This document shows, in pieces, positions 7,581 to 16,026 of a stretch of 64,000 bases of DNA. Origin of the DNA: Microvirga arabica (GTDB taxonomy: Bacteria; Pseudomonadota; Alphaproteobacteria; Rhizobiales; Beijerinckiaceae). A program made the translations under genes and the position numbers. Positions within the stretch are counted from its first letter, which is position 1; each line of letters starts with the position of its first letter. The stretch is from assembly GCF_016811235.1 (NCBI RefSeq), contig NZ_JAFBID010000020.1, forward strand, positions 26,188 to 90,187, written 5' to 3'. The notes under the pieces are model-generated. The model did no database searches. It was not told where the DNA came from and worked only from the letters and a program-made list of their open reading frames with translations.

Positions 7581-8057
7581 TTAGATCGAGTCCTTGAGGT
7601 CCTTGGCCGCGCGGAAGGCGATCTTCTTCGAAGCCTTGATCTTCACGGGCTCGCCGGTCTGCGGGTTGCGGCCCATGCGGGCGGCGCGCTTGCGCACCTG
7701 CAGGATGCCGAGGCCGCTCAGGCGGATCTTGTCGCCCTTCTTCAGGCTCTTGGCGATCATCTCGACCACCTGGGTCATCATCTCGTTGGCCTGGCGCTTG
7801 GGCACCTCGTGCATCTCGGAGAGACGATCGGCAATGTTGCGCAGCGTCAGGATCGGGGAAGCCGACGAGGTAGAAGCCTTCGCGGTCTTCTTCACGGCAG
7901 CCTTCGAGGTCTTGCTCGCAGCCTTGGTCGCAGCCGCCTTGCCGGCAGCCTTGGCGGGCGCCTTCGCGGTCTTCGACGTTGCCTTTGCTGCAGCCTTCGG
8001 CGCCGCAGCCTTCTTGGCCGGGGCCTTCTTGGAAACCTTGGTTGCAGTCTTGGCCAT
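7581..8057 (-). CDS. HU-family DNA-binding protein with a histone-H1-like N-terminal tail
   Basis: A 158-aa nucleoid protein. Residues 1 to about 67 are almost only Lys, Ala, Ser, Thr and Pro, with repeated KAA/PAK/AKA units as in eukaryotic H1 tails. Residues from about 70 on form a complete HU/IHF domain, including the DNA-bending arm with GRNPQTGEP and a final AFRAAKDLKD. I start it at the ATG at 8057, preceded by AAGGAG; a longer frame is not protein-like. Tailed HU proteins are known in Deinococcus (N-terminal) and mycobacteria (C-terminal). The tail should add non-specific DNA compaction. It is a single-gene transcript ending at a strong terminator. Confidence 0.92.
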   Translation of the reverse strand: MAKTATKVSKKAPAKKAAAPKAAAKATSKTAKAPAKAAGKAAATKAASKTSKAAVKKTAKASTSSASPILTLRNIADRLSEMHEVPKRQANEMMTQVVEMIAKSLKKGDKIRLSGLGILQVRKRAARMGRNPQTGEPVKIKASKKIAFRAAKDLKDSI

Positions 8058-8436
8058 CAGGAACTCCTTGTTTTCGACGGTGAATGCATAAGACAGCATT
8101 TCCTCATTAGCGCGTTCAGCCAGGAATTAAAGTGGCAAAGTTCAATTTACGCACAATAGACAAGGGATACTTGCCCATATCTCATCAAAGACTGCCTGAA
8201 TGCTGCCTTGCCTTCACAGGCTCCGCTTCGATGCACGGGCGCCAGCGAGGTCCCGCGCTTTCAGGGAATCAGCTTGAGATTGTTAGACGCGAGTTCTTGG
8301 TGTGTCTGCGGCGGCGCGGGACAGCGATGAGCCCCTTTTGGCGATGAACCAAGCGAATGATCGCAATATTCGGATCGACAAAGAGCCTCGTCCCATCATA
8401 TTCCCTAGCGGGATAGAACAACGCCACGGTGAAAGC
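8058..8436. other. 379-nt divergent gap between the HU and kdgK genes
   Basis: No gene is supported here. The kdgK frame stays open back to 8302, but that upstream part has no good SD and does not look like a PfkB N-terminus. The HU-proximal half (8100-8180) is comparatively A/T-rich and is the likely site of the HU promoter. No operator or RNA structure was recognised. Confidence 0.4.
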
Positions 8437-9339
8437 ATGACACGGGTCGCCTGCATTGGGGAATGCATGATCGAGCTTCGGGAGGAGGCCGACGGCAGGC
8501 TGTCCCGCAGCTTCGGCGGGGATACCCTCAACACCGCCGTCTATCTCGCCCGCCTCGGCTCGCAGGTGGATTACATCACCGCCCTGGGGGACGACAGCTG
8601 GAGCGACGAGCTGATCGCAGCCTGGAAGGCGGAGGGCGTGGGCACTGGCCGCGTGCTGCGCCTGCCTGGCCGCCTACCCGGCCTCTACATCATTCAGACG
8701 GATCCCAAAGGCGAGCGCCGGTTCTCCTATTGGCGCGAGACCGCAGCCGCCCGCCTGCTCTTCCAAGCCACTGAAGCCCGCACGATCATCGACTCCCTCA
8801 CCGGCGACGATCTCGTCTACTTCTCGGGCATCTCGCTGGCCCTCTACGGGGATGAAGGGCGCGGGCGTTTGTTCGAAGCCTTGCGCGACATACGCTCGGC
8901 CGGCAAACGCGTGGCCTTCGACACCAATTTCCGCCCGCGCGGCTGGCCCGATCAAGCGATTGCGAGGAAGGCCTTCCAGCAAGCTTTCGAATGCGCCGAT
9001 ATCATCCTCGCCTCCACGGAGGATCTTGAACTTCTGTTTGGCAATGCCGGAGTTGATGAAGTGCTGGCCTTCGCGGACCGAGCGGAGATCGTGCTCAAAT
9101 ATTCGGACCTGACCTGCCGAGTCATGCTGAAGGGCGAGGAGATTGTCGTTCCGGGCAAACCTGCGGACGACGTGGTCGATACGACTGCCGCCGGTGACAG
9201 CTTCGCGGCCGCCTATCTGCACGCGCGCCTTCTGGGACAAGGCCCAGAGGCGGCAGCCCAGGCAGGGCATCGCCTCGCCGGCCAAGTGGTTCGCTATCGC
9301 GGCGCGATCATTCCTCGCGACGCCATGCCAAAGCCGTAA
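8437..9339 (+). CDS. kdgK: 2-dehydro-3-deoxygluconokinase (PfkB family sugar kinase)
   Basis: Phosphorylates 2-keto-3-deoxygluconate to KDPG in the cytoplasm, feeding the Entner-Doudoroff aldolase encoded next. The 300-aa protein has a PfkB-type start (RVACIGECMIEL), the substrate-binding FGGDTLNTAVYLARL (27-41) and YWRETAAAR (99-107). It also has the ATP/anion-hole motif DTTAAGDSF (248-256) with catalytic Asp254. The ATG at 8437 begins the conserved domain, but its SD is weak. The eda gene follows after 24 nt, forming a two-gene operon. Another PfkB substrate is possible, but the eda neighbour favours this call. Confidence 0.88.
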   Translation: MTRVACIGECMIELREEADGRLSRSFGGDTLNTAVYLARLGSQVDYITALGDDSWSDELIAAWKAEGVGTGRVLRLPGRLPGLYIIQTDPKGERRFSYWRETAAARLLFQATEARTIIDSLTGDDLVYFSGISLALYGDEGRGRLFEALRDIRSAGKRVAFDTNFRPRGWPDQAIARKAFQQAFECADIILASTEDLELLFGNAGVDEVLAFADRAEIVLKYSDLTCRVMLKGEEIVVPGKPADDVVDTTAAGDSFAAAYLHARLLGQGPEAAAQAGHRLAGQVVRYRGAIIPRDAMPKP

Positions 9340-9363
9340 CACATCGCTCAAGGAGTTTCTCGG

Positions 9364-10029
9364 ATGAACCAAGATCTGTCACCTCTGGCTGAATCCCGCG
9401 ACCGGCAGCTTGCCGATCTGCTCCGCTCCGGCCCGGTCGTTCCGGTCATCACGCTGGAGCGCGTGGAGGATGCAGTTCCTCTCGCCCGCGCCCTCGTGGC
9501 AGGCGGTCTGCGCCTTCTCGAGATCACTCTGCGCACACCGGCGGCGGCCGATGCGGCGGCCGCCATCATCCGGGACGTGCCGGACGCAATCGTGGGCATC
9601 GGCACGGTCCTGACGCCGAAGGACCTGGAGCGGGCACAGGCGCTCGGCGCCCGTTATGCCCTGAGCCCCGGCGCCACGCCGGACCTGCTCGATGCGGCAT
9701 CTCGCAGCGAGATGCCGTTCATCCCCGGCATCGCGACGGCGTCCGAGTTGATGATGGCGCTCGCTCATGGCTTCCAGACCGTCAAGTTCTTCCCCGCCGT
9801 TACAGCGGGCGGCATTCCTGCTCTGAAGGCTCTCGCAGGACCATTCCCGCAGGCGCGTTTCTGCCCCACGGGCGGCATCGACGAGAAGAACGCCAAGGAT
9901 TGGCTCGCCCTTCCCAATGTGGTGGCCATCGGCGGCTCATGGATCAGCCCGGTCTCGGACATCCGCGCCGGGGCCTGGGATGAGATCACGGCGAAAGCGC
10001 AGAGAGCCGTTGCCTCGGCAGAGGGGTGA
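9364..10029 (+). CDS. eda: KDPG / 4-hydroxy-2-oxoglutarate aldolase
   Basis: Splits 2-keto-3-deoxy-6-phosphogluconate into pyruvate and glyceraldehyde 3-phosphate. The 221-aa protein has the class I aldolase pattern: LLEITLRT (51-58) with Glu53, GIGTVLT (78-84), PGIATASE (121-128), and the Schiff-base lysine in TVKFFPA (Lys141). GGI motifs bind the phosphate. AAGGAG is well placed before the ATG. It directly follows kdgK, so the pair turns 2-keto-3-deoxygluconate into central metabolites. No dehydratase or dehydrogenase of a specific sugar-acid route lies in the window. Confidence 0.94.
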   Translation: MNQDLSPLAESRDRQLADLLRSGPVVPVITLERVEDAVPLARALVAGGLRLLEITLRTPAAADAAAAIIRDVPDAIVGIGTVLTPKDLERAQALGARYALSPGATPDLLDAASRSEMPFIPGIATASELMMALAHGFQTVKFFPAVTAGGIPALKALAGPFPQARFCPTGGIDEKNAKDWLALPNVVAIGGSWISPVSDIRAGAWDEITAKAQRAVASAEG

Positions 10030-10062
10030 ACGCAGCTCCTCACATTTGGTAGGATTGTCAGG

Positions 10063-10100
10063 CCCCTCCCCCGTGGCGATACTTGCCACCAAGGGGAGGA
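10063..10100 (+). promoter_or_regulatory. hairpin that would hide the SD of the acyl-CoA synthetase gene
   Basis: CCTCCCC (10065-10071) can pair with GGGGAGG (10093-10099). GTGGC (10073-10077) can pair with GCCAC (10085-10089) around a 7-nt loop, with a small internal loop between the two stems. The right arm contains the SD of the gene starting at 10107. Folding would therefore block ribosome binding. The structure could also act as a weak terminator for eda. Confidence 0.45.
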
Positions 10101-10106
10101 CCAGAC

Positions 10107-11747
10107 GTGGCTCCGAGCATCTACGACACCCATCTCGACAAGAACCCGGCGAACTATCAGCCGCTGACGCCCCTCAGCTTCCTGGAGCGCGCGGCTGGCG
10201 TGCATCCGGATCGGGTCGCCGTCATCCATGGCCCGTTGCGGCGCAACTATCGCGACCTCTATGCGCGCACACGGCGCCTCGCCTCGGCCCTGGCCCGGCG
10301 CGGCATCGGGCGAGGCGATACGGTGTCAGTGATGCTGCCGAACACACCGGCCATGCTCGAATGCCACTACGGCGTGCCGATGGCCGGCGCGGTGCTCAAC
10401 ACCCTCAATACCCGCCTCGATGCGAAGATTATCGCCTTCTCCCTGGAGCACAGCGAAGCCAAGGTTCTGATCACGGACAGGGAGTTCTCGAGCACCGTCA
10501 AAGCCGCTCTTGAACTGAGCACGAACAAGCCTCTGGTGATCGACTACGACGATCCGGAATTCACCGGCTCAGGCGAGCGCCTCGGTGGCATGGAGTATGA
10601 GGCGCTTGTTGCGGAAGGCGATCCGGATTTCGCCTGGAGCCCACCACAGGACGAGTGGGACGCGATCACGCTCAACTACACGTCCGGCACCACGGGCGAT
10701 CCGAAGGGTGTCGTCTATCACCATCGCGGCGCCTACCTGCTCGCCATGGGCAACATCATCACGGGAGCCATGGGCCAGCACCCGGTGTATCTGTGGACCC
10801 TGCCCATGTTCCACTGCAACGGCTGGTGCTTTCCCTGGTCGCTCTCTATCGTGGCCGGCACCCATGTGTGCCTGCGTGCGGTGCGGGCCAAGCCCGTCTA
10901 CGATGCGCTCGCCGATCACAAGGTCACGCATCTGTGCGGCGCGCCCATCGTTATGTCGACGCTGCTCAATGCACCTGAGGCCGAGAAGCGGCCGGTGCCG
11001 CATACGGTGAAGTTCATGACCGCGGCGGCTCCACCGCCGGAAGCGGTGCTCGCCGCCATGAAGAGTGCAGGCTTCGACGTCACCCATGTCTATGGCCTGA
11101 CGGAAGTCTACGGTCCTGCCGTCGTCAACGAGTGGCACCAGGAATGGGATGAACTCGACGCTGGCGAATACGCGGCGAAGAAGGCGCGCCAGGGCGTGCG
11201 CTACCCGGTACTCGAGTCCCTCGACGTGCTCGATCCCGAAACCCTGCAGTCTGTTCCGGCGGACGGCCAGACCCTGGGCGAGGTCATGTTCCGCGGCAAC
11301 GTGGTGATGAAGGGCTATCTCAAGAACCCGTCCGGCACCGCCAAGGCCTTCGAGGGCGGCTGGTTCCATTCCGGCGATCTCGGGGTGAAATACCCGGACG
11401 GCTATGTGCAGCTGAAGGACCGCTCGAAGGACATCATCATCTCGGGCGGCGAGAACATCTCCTCCATCGAGGTGGAGGATGCGCTCTATAAGCACCCGGC
11501 CATTCAGGCGGCCGCTGTGGTGGCGATGCCAGACGAGAAATGGGGCGAGACGCCCTGCGCCTTCGTCGAGCTGAAGCCAGACCTATCAGTGACGCCTGAT
11601 GACATCATCACCTGGTGCCGCCAGAACCTTGCGTCTTACAAATGTCCGCGCACAGTGATCTTCACGGAGCTGCCCAAGACCTCGACGGGCAAGATCCAGA
11701 AGTTCCAGCTCCGGGAGATGGCGCGGGCTTATAAAGCCGCAGGCTGA
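10107..11747 (+). CDS. acyl-CoA synthetase (AMP-forming)
   Basis: Activates a carboxylic acid, probably a medium- or long-chain fatty acid, to its CoA thioester through an acyl-adenylate. The 546-aa protein has the P-loop-like motif YTSGTTGDPKG (about residues 190-200), the adenylate motif YGLTEVYGP, the hinge motif DLGVKYPDGYVQLKDR, and the C-terminal PKTSTGKIQK with the catalytic Lys (about 530). The GTG at 10107 has GGGGAGGA 8 nt upstream, so I prefer it to the TTG at 10083. The upstream hairpin may regulate translation. The convergent enoyl-CoA hydratase fits fatty-acid use. The exact chain length cannot be read. Confidence 0.88.
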   Translation: MAPSIYDTHLDKNPANYQPLTPLSFLERAAGVHPDRVAVIHGPLRRNYRDLYARTRRLASALARRGIGRGDTVSVMLPNTPAMLECHYGVPMAGAVLNTLNTRLDAKIIAFSLEHSEAKVLITDREFSSTVKAALELSTNKPLVIDYDDPEFTGSGERLGGMEYEALVAEGDPDFAWSPPQDEWDAITLNYTSGTTGDPKGVVYHHRGAYLLAMGNIITGAMGQHPVYLWTLPMFHCNGWCFPWSLSIVAGTHVCLRAVRAKPVYDALADHKVTHLCGAPIVMSTLLNAPEAEKRPVPHTVKFMTAAAPPPEAVLAAMKSAGFDVTHVYGLTEVYGPAVVNEWHQEWDELDAGEYAAKKARQGVRYPVLESLDVLDPETLQSVPADGQTLGEVMFRGNVVMKGYLKNPSGTAKAFEGGWFHSGDLGVKYPDGYVQLKDRSKDIIISGGENISSIEVEDALYKHPAIQAAAVVAMPDEKWGETPCAFVELKPDLSVTPDDIITWCRQNLASYKCPRTVIFTELPKTSTGKIQKFQLREMARAYKAAG

Positions 11748-11751
11748 GGAG

Positions 11752-12552
11752 TTAGCGCCCCTTCCACACCGGCTTGCGCTTCTCGATGAAGGCATCGATG
11801 CCCTCCGCGGCGTCCTCGGCCATCATGTTGCAGGCCATGATGTTGCCTGCGTAGGAATAGGCGTCCTCCAAGCTCATGGAGCGCTGACGGCCGAACATGG
11901 CCTTTCCGGTGCGGATCGCCACCGGGCTCTTGGCGCAGATGCTCGCCGTCAGCGCTTCTACAGCTTCGTCGAGAGATGCGTTCGGCGCGACGCGGCTCAC
12001 GAGCCCGAAGGACAAGGCCTCAGCGGATGAGATGAAGCGGCCCGTCACCAGCATGTCGAAGGCGTGCTTCGGCGAGACGTTGCGCGAAAGCGCCACCGCA
12101 GGCGTGGAGCAGAACAAGCCTACATTGATGCCGGAGACCGCGAAGGTGGCGCTCTCGGCGGCAACGGCGAGATCGCAGGAGGCCACCAGCTGGCAGCCTG
12201 CGGCGGTCGCCATGCCATGCACCCGCGCGATCACCGGGACGGGCAGATTCACGATGTCCTGCATCACCCGACCGCATTGGGCGAACAGGGCATCGTAGTA
12301 ATCCTGACGCGGATTGGCGCGCATCTGCTTGAGGTCGTGGCCAGCGCAGAAGGCCTTGCCAGATGCCGCGATGACAACGCAGCGAACGGCCTCGTCCTGC
12401 TTCAGATCGTCGAGCGCCTCTTGGAGAGCCTCCAGCATCTCCTCGGACAGGGCATTGAACTGGGCCGGACGGTTGAGGGTGAGCGTGACGACCCCACCCT
12501 GCTCCTCCCGCAGCAGGATGTTCTCATCGGACAAGGCCTGCTGGGCGCTCAT
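11752..12552 (-). CDS. enoyl-CoA hydratase/isomerase family protein
   Basis: A crotonase-fold enzyme of 266 aa that likely hydrates or isomerises enoyl-CoA esters. Visible features are LNRPAQFNALS near residues 26-36, the oxyanion-hole stretch SGKAFCAGHDLKQM (about 64-77), and HGMATAAGCQLVASCDLAVA (about 113-132). The C-terminus FIEKRKPVWKGR is typical. The position of the usual catalytic Glu pair appears altered (AAGCQLVAS), so it may belong to a subfamily with a different reaction. It ends 4 nt from the convergent acyl-CoA synthetase stop. Its substrate is unknown. Confidence 0.82.
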   Translation of the reverse strand: MSAQQALSDENILLREEQGGVVTLTLNRPAQFNALSEEMLEALQEALDDLKQDEAVRCVVIAASGKAFCAGHDLKQMRANPRQDYYDALFAQCGRVMQDIVNLPVPVIARVHGMATAAGCQLVASCDLAVAAESATFAVSGINVGLFCSTPAVALSRNVSPKHAFDMLVTGRFISSAEALSFGLVSRVAPNASLDEAVEALTASICAKSPVAIRTGKAMFGRQRSMSLEDAYSYAGNIMACNMMAEDAAEGIDAFIEKRKPVWKGR

Positions 12553-12669
12553 GGATGCTCTCCTTAGATCAGGACACGTTGTTTACCGAATCCAACCCGA
12601 ATAAGCTCGATCTGGCAAGAAGCCTCTGGAAAGCGCCCTCCGGAGAGGCCCATCGAGAAGAGGTGTCCC

Positions 12670-13254
12670 GTGAGCAAGCCTGACATCAGCCGCTTTTCCA
12701 TCCCTGAGATCGCCGACCTGCCGGAAGATATCCGCTCGCGCATCTTGGCCGTTCAGGAGAAGTCCGGCTTTGTGCCGAACGTCTTCCTGGTGCTGGCACG
12801 CCGGCCCGACGAGTTCCGCGCTTTCTTCGCCTATCACGATGCGCTCATGGACAAGCCCGGCAATCTCACCAAGGCCGAGCGCGAGATGATCGTGGTGGCA
12901 ACCAGCAACGCCAACCAGTGCCAATATTGCGTGATCGCCCATGGGGCCATCCTGCGCATCCGGGCCAAGAACCCGCTGATCGCCGATCAGGTCGCGGTGA
13001 ACTACCGCAAGGCCGACATCACGCCCCGCCAGAGAGCCATGCTGGATTTTGCCATGAAGGTCGCTCTCGAAGCCCACACCGTGGGTGACGCGGACATTGC
13101 AGCCCTGAGCGCCCACGACTTCAGCGAGGAAGACGTGTGGGACATCGCGGCGATTGCCGCCTTCTTCGCCATGTCGAACCGCCTCGCCAATATCAGCAAC
13201 ATGCGCCCGAACGACGAGTTCTACATGCTGGGTCGGACCGAGAGGCAGGCTTAG
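12670..13254 (+). CDS. AhpD-like peroxidase-related protein
   Basis: A 194-aa all-helical protein of the carboxymuconolactone decarboxylase / alkylhydroperoxidase D superfamily. The CQYCVIAHG motif places a CxxC at Cys84 and Cys87 with His91, the usual redox centre. It matches the peroxidase-related branch in length and in its start (ISRFSIPEIADLPEDIR). The start is a GTG at 12670 with a GAGGTG-like SD. It is divergent from the enoyl-CoA hydratase gene. Its stop overlaps the stop of the convergent flavoprotein gene by 4 nt. It probably reduces organic peroxides with a small dithiol partner. Confidence 0.82.
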   Translation: MSKPDISRFSIPEIADLPEDIRSRILAVQEKSGFVPNVFLVLARRPDEFRAFFAYHDALMDKPGNLTKAEREMIVVATSNANQCQYCVIAHGAILRIRAKNPLIADQVAVNYRKADITPRQRAMLDFAMKVALEAHTVGDADIAALSAHDFSEEDVWDIAAIAAFFAMSNRLANISNMRPNDEFYMLGRTERQA

Positions 13255-14639
13255 GGCAGGAGCACCTTGCCCGGATTGAGCCGGTTGTCGGGATCGAGCG
13301 CCCGTTTGATAGCGCGGGCAAGGTTCATCTCGGTGGAGGCGCGGTAGCGGGCGAGCTCGCCGACGCGGTACTGGCCGATGCCGTGTTCCGCCGAGATGCT
13401 GCCGCCGAAGGCCGCCACCACGTCATGCACGATGCGATTCACCACGCCTGCATCGTGATCCGGTCCAACGAGGATATTGTAGTGGATGTTGCCATCGCCC
13501 AGATGCCCGAAGGCGTTCACGCGCGTTCCCGGCGCTCCGGCGGCCAACGCGTTCCCGGCCTCGGACAGGAACCGCGGGACCTCCGTGAGCGGCACCGAGA
13601 CATCGTGCTTCACGCTCCTGCCCTCACGCGCCTCCGATTCTGTCACATGCTCGCGCAGGGCCCAGAGCTGGGCCGCCTGCGCGACTGACTCGGCAATGAC
13701 CCCGTCGAGGGCGATCTCCTGCTCGAAAGCTGCACCCAGCATGGTATCGGCGGCTTCGCGCAGGCCTGCGAGGCTGGCGGCCGCCTCGATCAGCACGAAC
13801 CATTCCCCTTCCGCGATGGGAGTCTTCAGGCCGGCATGCTTGGCGACAAGCTGCATGGAGGTGGCGGAGATCAGCTCGAAGGCGGAGATCTGGTCGCCGA
13901 GTTCGTCCTGGGACAGGGCCAGGAGCCGCAGGGCGGCGGGGGGATCGGCCACCGAGATCAGCGCGGTGACAGAATGCTTCGGCCGAGGCAGGAGCCTCAG
14001 GACGGCCGCCGTCACGATCCCGAGCGTGCCCTCGCTGCCGATGAAGAGCTGCTTCCAGTCATAGCCCGCATTGTCCTTGCGCAGGCGGCGCAGGCCGTTG
14101 GCGACGGTGCCGTCCGGCAGCACCACTTCGAGGCCGAGCACGAGGCTGCGGGTCATCCCGTAGCGCAGCACGTTCACGCCGCCCGCATTGGCCGCCACGA
14201 CCCCGCCGATGGTGGCTGAGCCTTCCGCCGCCAGGCTGATCGGCAGGAGCCGGCCGTCGGCCGCAGCGGCGTCCTGCGCGACTTTCAGGATGCACCCGGC
14301 CTCCGCCTCGATGGTCAGGCCGACGGGATCGACATGGCGGATGGCTCCCATGCGGTTGAGTGACAGGACGACCTGGGTGCCGGACGCATCCGGCACTGCG
14401 CCGCCGGCGAGCCCCGTATTGCCGCCCTGGGGCACGATGGCCACCCCCGCTTCGCGGCAGACCTGCACGATCCCGGCGACCTGCTCGGTCGAGGACGGGC
14501 GCACGACGCAGGCCGGCTTGCCTGGGAAGAGCTTGCGCCAGTCCACCGCATAGGGTTCGAGATCGGAACCATCCGTGACGACACCCGTAGGCCCGACAAG
14601 GCCAGTCAGGCGCTGCAGCAGATCCGTCGGCATCGTCAT
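13251..14639 (-). CDS. GlcD-type FAD-linked 2-hydroxyacid oxidoreductase
   Basis: A 462-aa flavoprotein of the VAO/GlcD family that oxidises a D-2-hydroxyacid such as D-lactate or D-2-hydroxyglutarate. The FAD-binding PCMH domain shows PQGGNTGLAGGAVPD (about 70-85) and GGVVAANAGGVNVLRYG (about 145-160). The C-terminal domain carries the metal/substrate motif GHLGDGNIHYN and the terminal ISAEHGIGQYR. I start at the ATG at 14639 with GAGGG upstream; the ATG at 14663 would add eight residues. The electron acceptor and exact substrate cannot be told from sequence alone. It is monocistronic. Confidence 0.88.
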   Translation of the reverse strand: MTMPTDLLQRLTGLVGPTGVVTDGSDLEPYAVDWRKLFPGKPACVVRPSSTEQVAGIVQVCREAGVAIVPQGGNTGLAGGAVPDASGTQVVLSLNRMGAIRHVDPVGLTIEAEAGCILKVAQDAAAADGRLLPISLAAEGSATIGGVVAANAGGVNVLRYGMTRSLVLGLEVVLPDGTVANGLRRLRKDNAGYDWKQLFIGSEGTLGIVTAAVLRLLPRPKHSVTALISVADPPAALRLLALSQDELGDQISAFELISATSMQLVAKHAGLKTPIAEGEWFVLIEAAASLAGLREAADTMLGAAFEQEIALDGVIAESVAQAAQLWALREHVTESEAREGRSVKHDVSVPLTEVPRFLSEAGNALAAGAPGTRVNAFGHLGDGNIHYNILVGPDHDAGVVNRIVHDVVAAFGGSISAEHGIGQYRVGELARYRASTEMNLARAIKRALDPDNRLNPGKVLLP

Positions 14640-14753
14640 GGCAAAACCCTCGTGGCCGCCCATTCACGGCATGGTTCACCGCTCCTGACCGATCACGACG
14701 GGATCGTCAACGCGGCATGCACGAGAGACAGCGTGAACGCAGCAGGATTACGT

Positions 14754-15542
14754 TCACTTCTTCCCGGATCCGGGCTCGGCCATCTTGCGGTGCTGCTGTG
14801 CCAGCATGCCTGCCGGAGTCACGGAGGCCAGAACGGTGGTGAACTTGTTCTTCCACCCGCTCACCACGTCGCCATCGCCGCGCATCATGGCATCGAAGCC
14901 GACCTTGGCCACATCGGCCGGATCGTCCTTCTTGTCCTGCCCGACCTGCGTATCCAGCATGTCGGCGCGCTCAAAGAACTCGGTGTCGGTGGCGCCGGGC
15001 ATGAGGCAGGTCACCGTCACGCCAGCATCCTTCAACTCGTTGCGCAACGCGAACGAGAAGGAATCGATGAAGGCCTTGGTGCCGTTGTAGACCGCCTGGA
15101 ACGAGCCCGGCATGAAGCCGGCAATGGAACCGGTGATGAGGATGCGCCCCTCACCGCGTTCCCGCATGTCACGCCCGACCTTATGAATCAGATAGATCGT
15201 ACCGGTGATGTTGGTGTCAATCACATGGCGCGCCTGGGCAAAGTCCTGATCCAGGAACGCATGCCCGAGCCCGTGCCCCGCATTGGCCAGGAGCGCGCCG
15301 ACCGGGCGGCCTTTCACAGCCGCATAGAGCTTGTCGACGCCCTCGATGGTGGCAAGGTCAACCTCAAGCGCATCGACAGCGGCGCCGAGAGATTCGAAAT
15401 CCTTCGCAGCGTCGCGAATGGCAGCCTGATCGGCCGCAATCAGCAGATCATAGCCGTTCTCGGCGCAGAGCTTGGCAAGCTCATACCCGATGCCGGTTGA
15501 GGCTCCGGTGACGATGGCGAGTGGTCTGGATGTATCCGGCAT
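14754..15542 (-). CDS. short-chain dehydrogenase/reductase
   Basis: A 262-aa NAD(P)-dependent SDR. The Rossmann motif TGASTGIG (12-19), NAG (87-89), and the catalytic Ser139, Tyr152 and Lys156 (YNGTK) are all present, so it should be active. There is no membrane segment. The C-terminal 40 residues (GWKNKFTTVLASVTPAG...) form a tail that may bind substrate or membrane. I use the ATG at 15542, which directly precedes the Rossmann strand. A longer frame lacks domain-like sequence. The substrate is unknown, and neighbours give no pathway clue. Confidence 0.85.
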   Translation of the reverse strand: MPDTSRPLAIVTGASTGIGYELAKLCAENGYDLLIAADQAAIRDAAKDFESLGAAVDALEVDLATIEGVDKLYAAVKGRPVGALLANAGHGLGHAFLDQDFAQARHVIDTNITGTIYLIHKVGRDMRERGEGRILITGSIAGFMPGSFQAVYNGTKAFIDSFSFALRNELKDAGVTVTCLMPGATDTEFFERADMLDTQVGQDKKDDPADVAKVGFDAMMRGDGDVVSGWKNKFTTVLASVTPAGMLAQQHRKMAEPGSGKK

Positions 15543-16026
15543 GGCGCTCTCTTTCGCAGGTGTAACGGCCTTCAACCGGCCACCGCTCGAGACGAGTGAA
15601 CCCGGCGCATAGGCTTGAACTCCCGAAGGACGCGAGAGTTCAATGGCTTGCCGTGACTTGCAGCAGGCGTCGTTTGATAGAGTACTCTCAGTCCACTCAA
15701 AGACCAGTTCCGGACCCAGTACCACCCGGTTGCTTTCGGCCAGAGGGCAAGATACCTTCACCATAACAACAACGACAGATCAGACCCGGAGGGTCGGCAG
15801 TCGGGAGAAGCGCTCTTGGTTCCGCAGACAACGGCGACGCTGTGCGTCGCGGTGAGGGATGGCGCATACGGGCACGGCAAAGCCCATGACGCGACCAAAC
15901 GTGTCGCCGGGATAAACTTTGCCGGATACGGAATGCCCGCACCTCCACGGCCTTGTCAAAGCGGATCGGCATCAACCCTTTCATTCTCTTCTTCTCCTTT
16001 GCAGCTCGACCTCCAGGGAAGTGCCG
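15543..16026. other. 484-nt divergent region before the glycerol-transport operon
   Basis: No convincing gene is present; open frames here have poor SDs and odd composition. It must carry the promoter of the SDR gene and that of glpS. I could not assign a clean promoter or a GlpR-type operator. AGGGAAG sits 6 nt before the glpS ATG. Confidence 0.4.
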
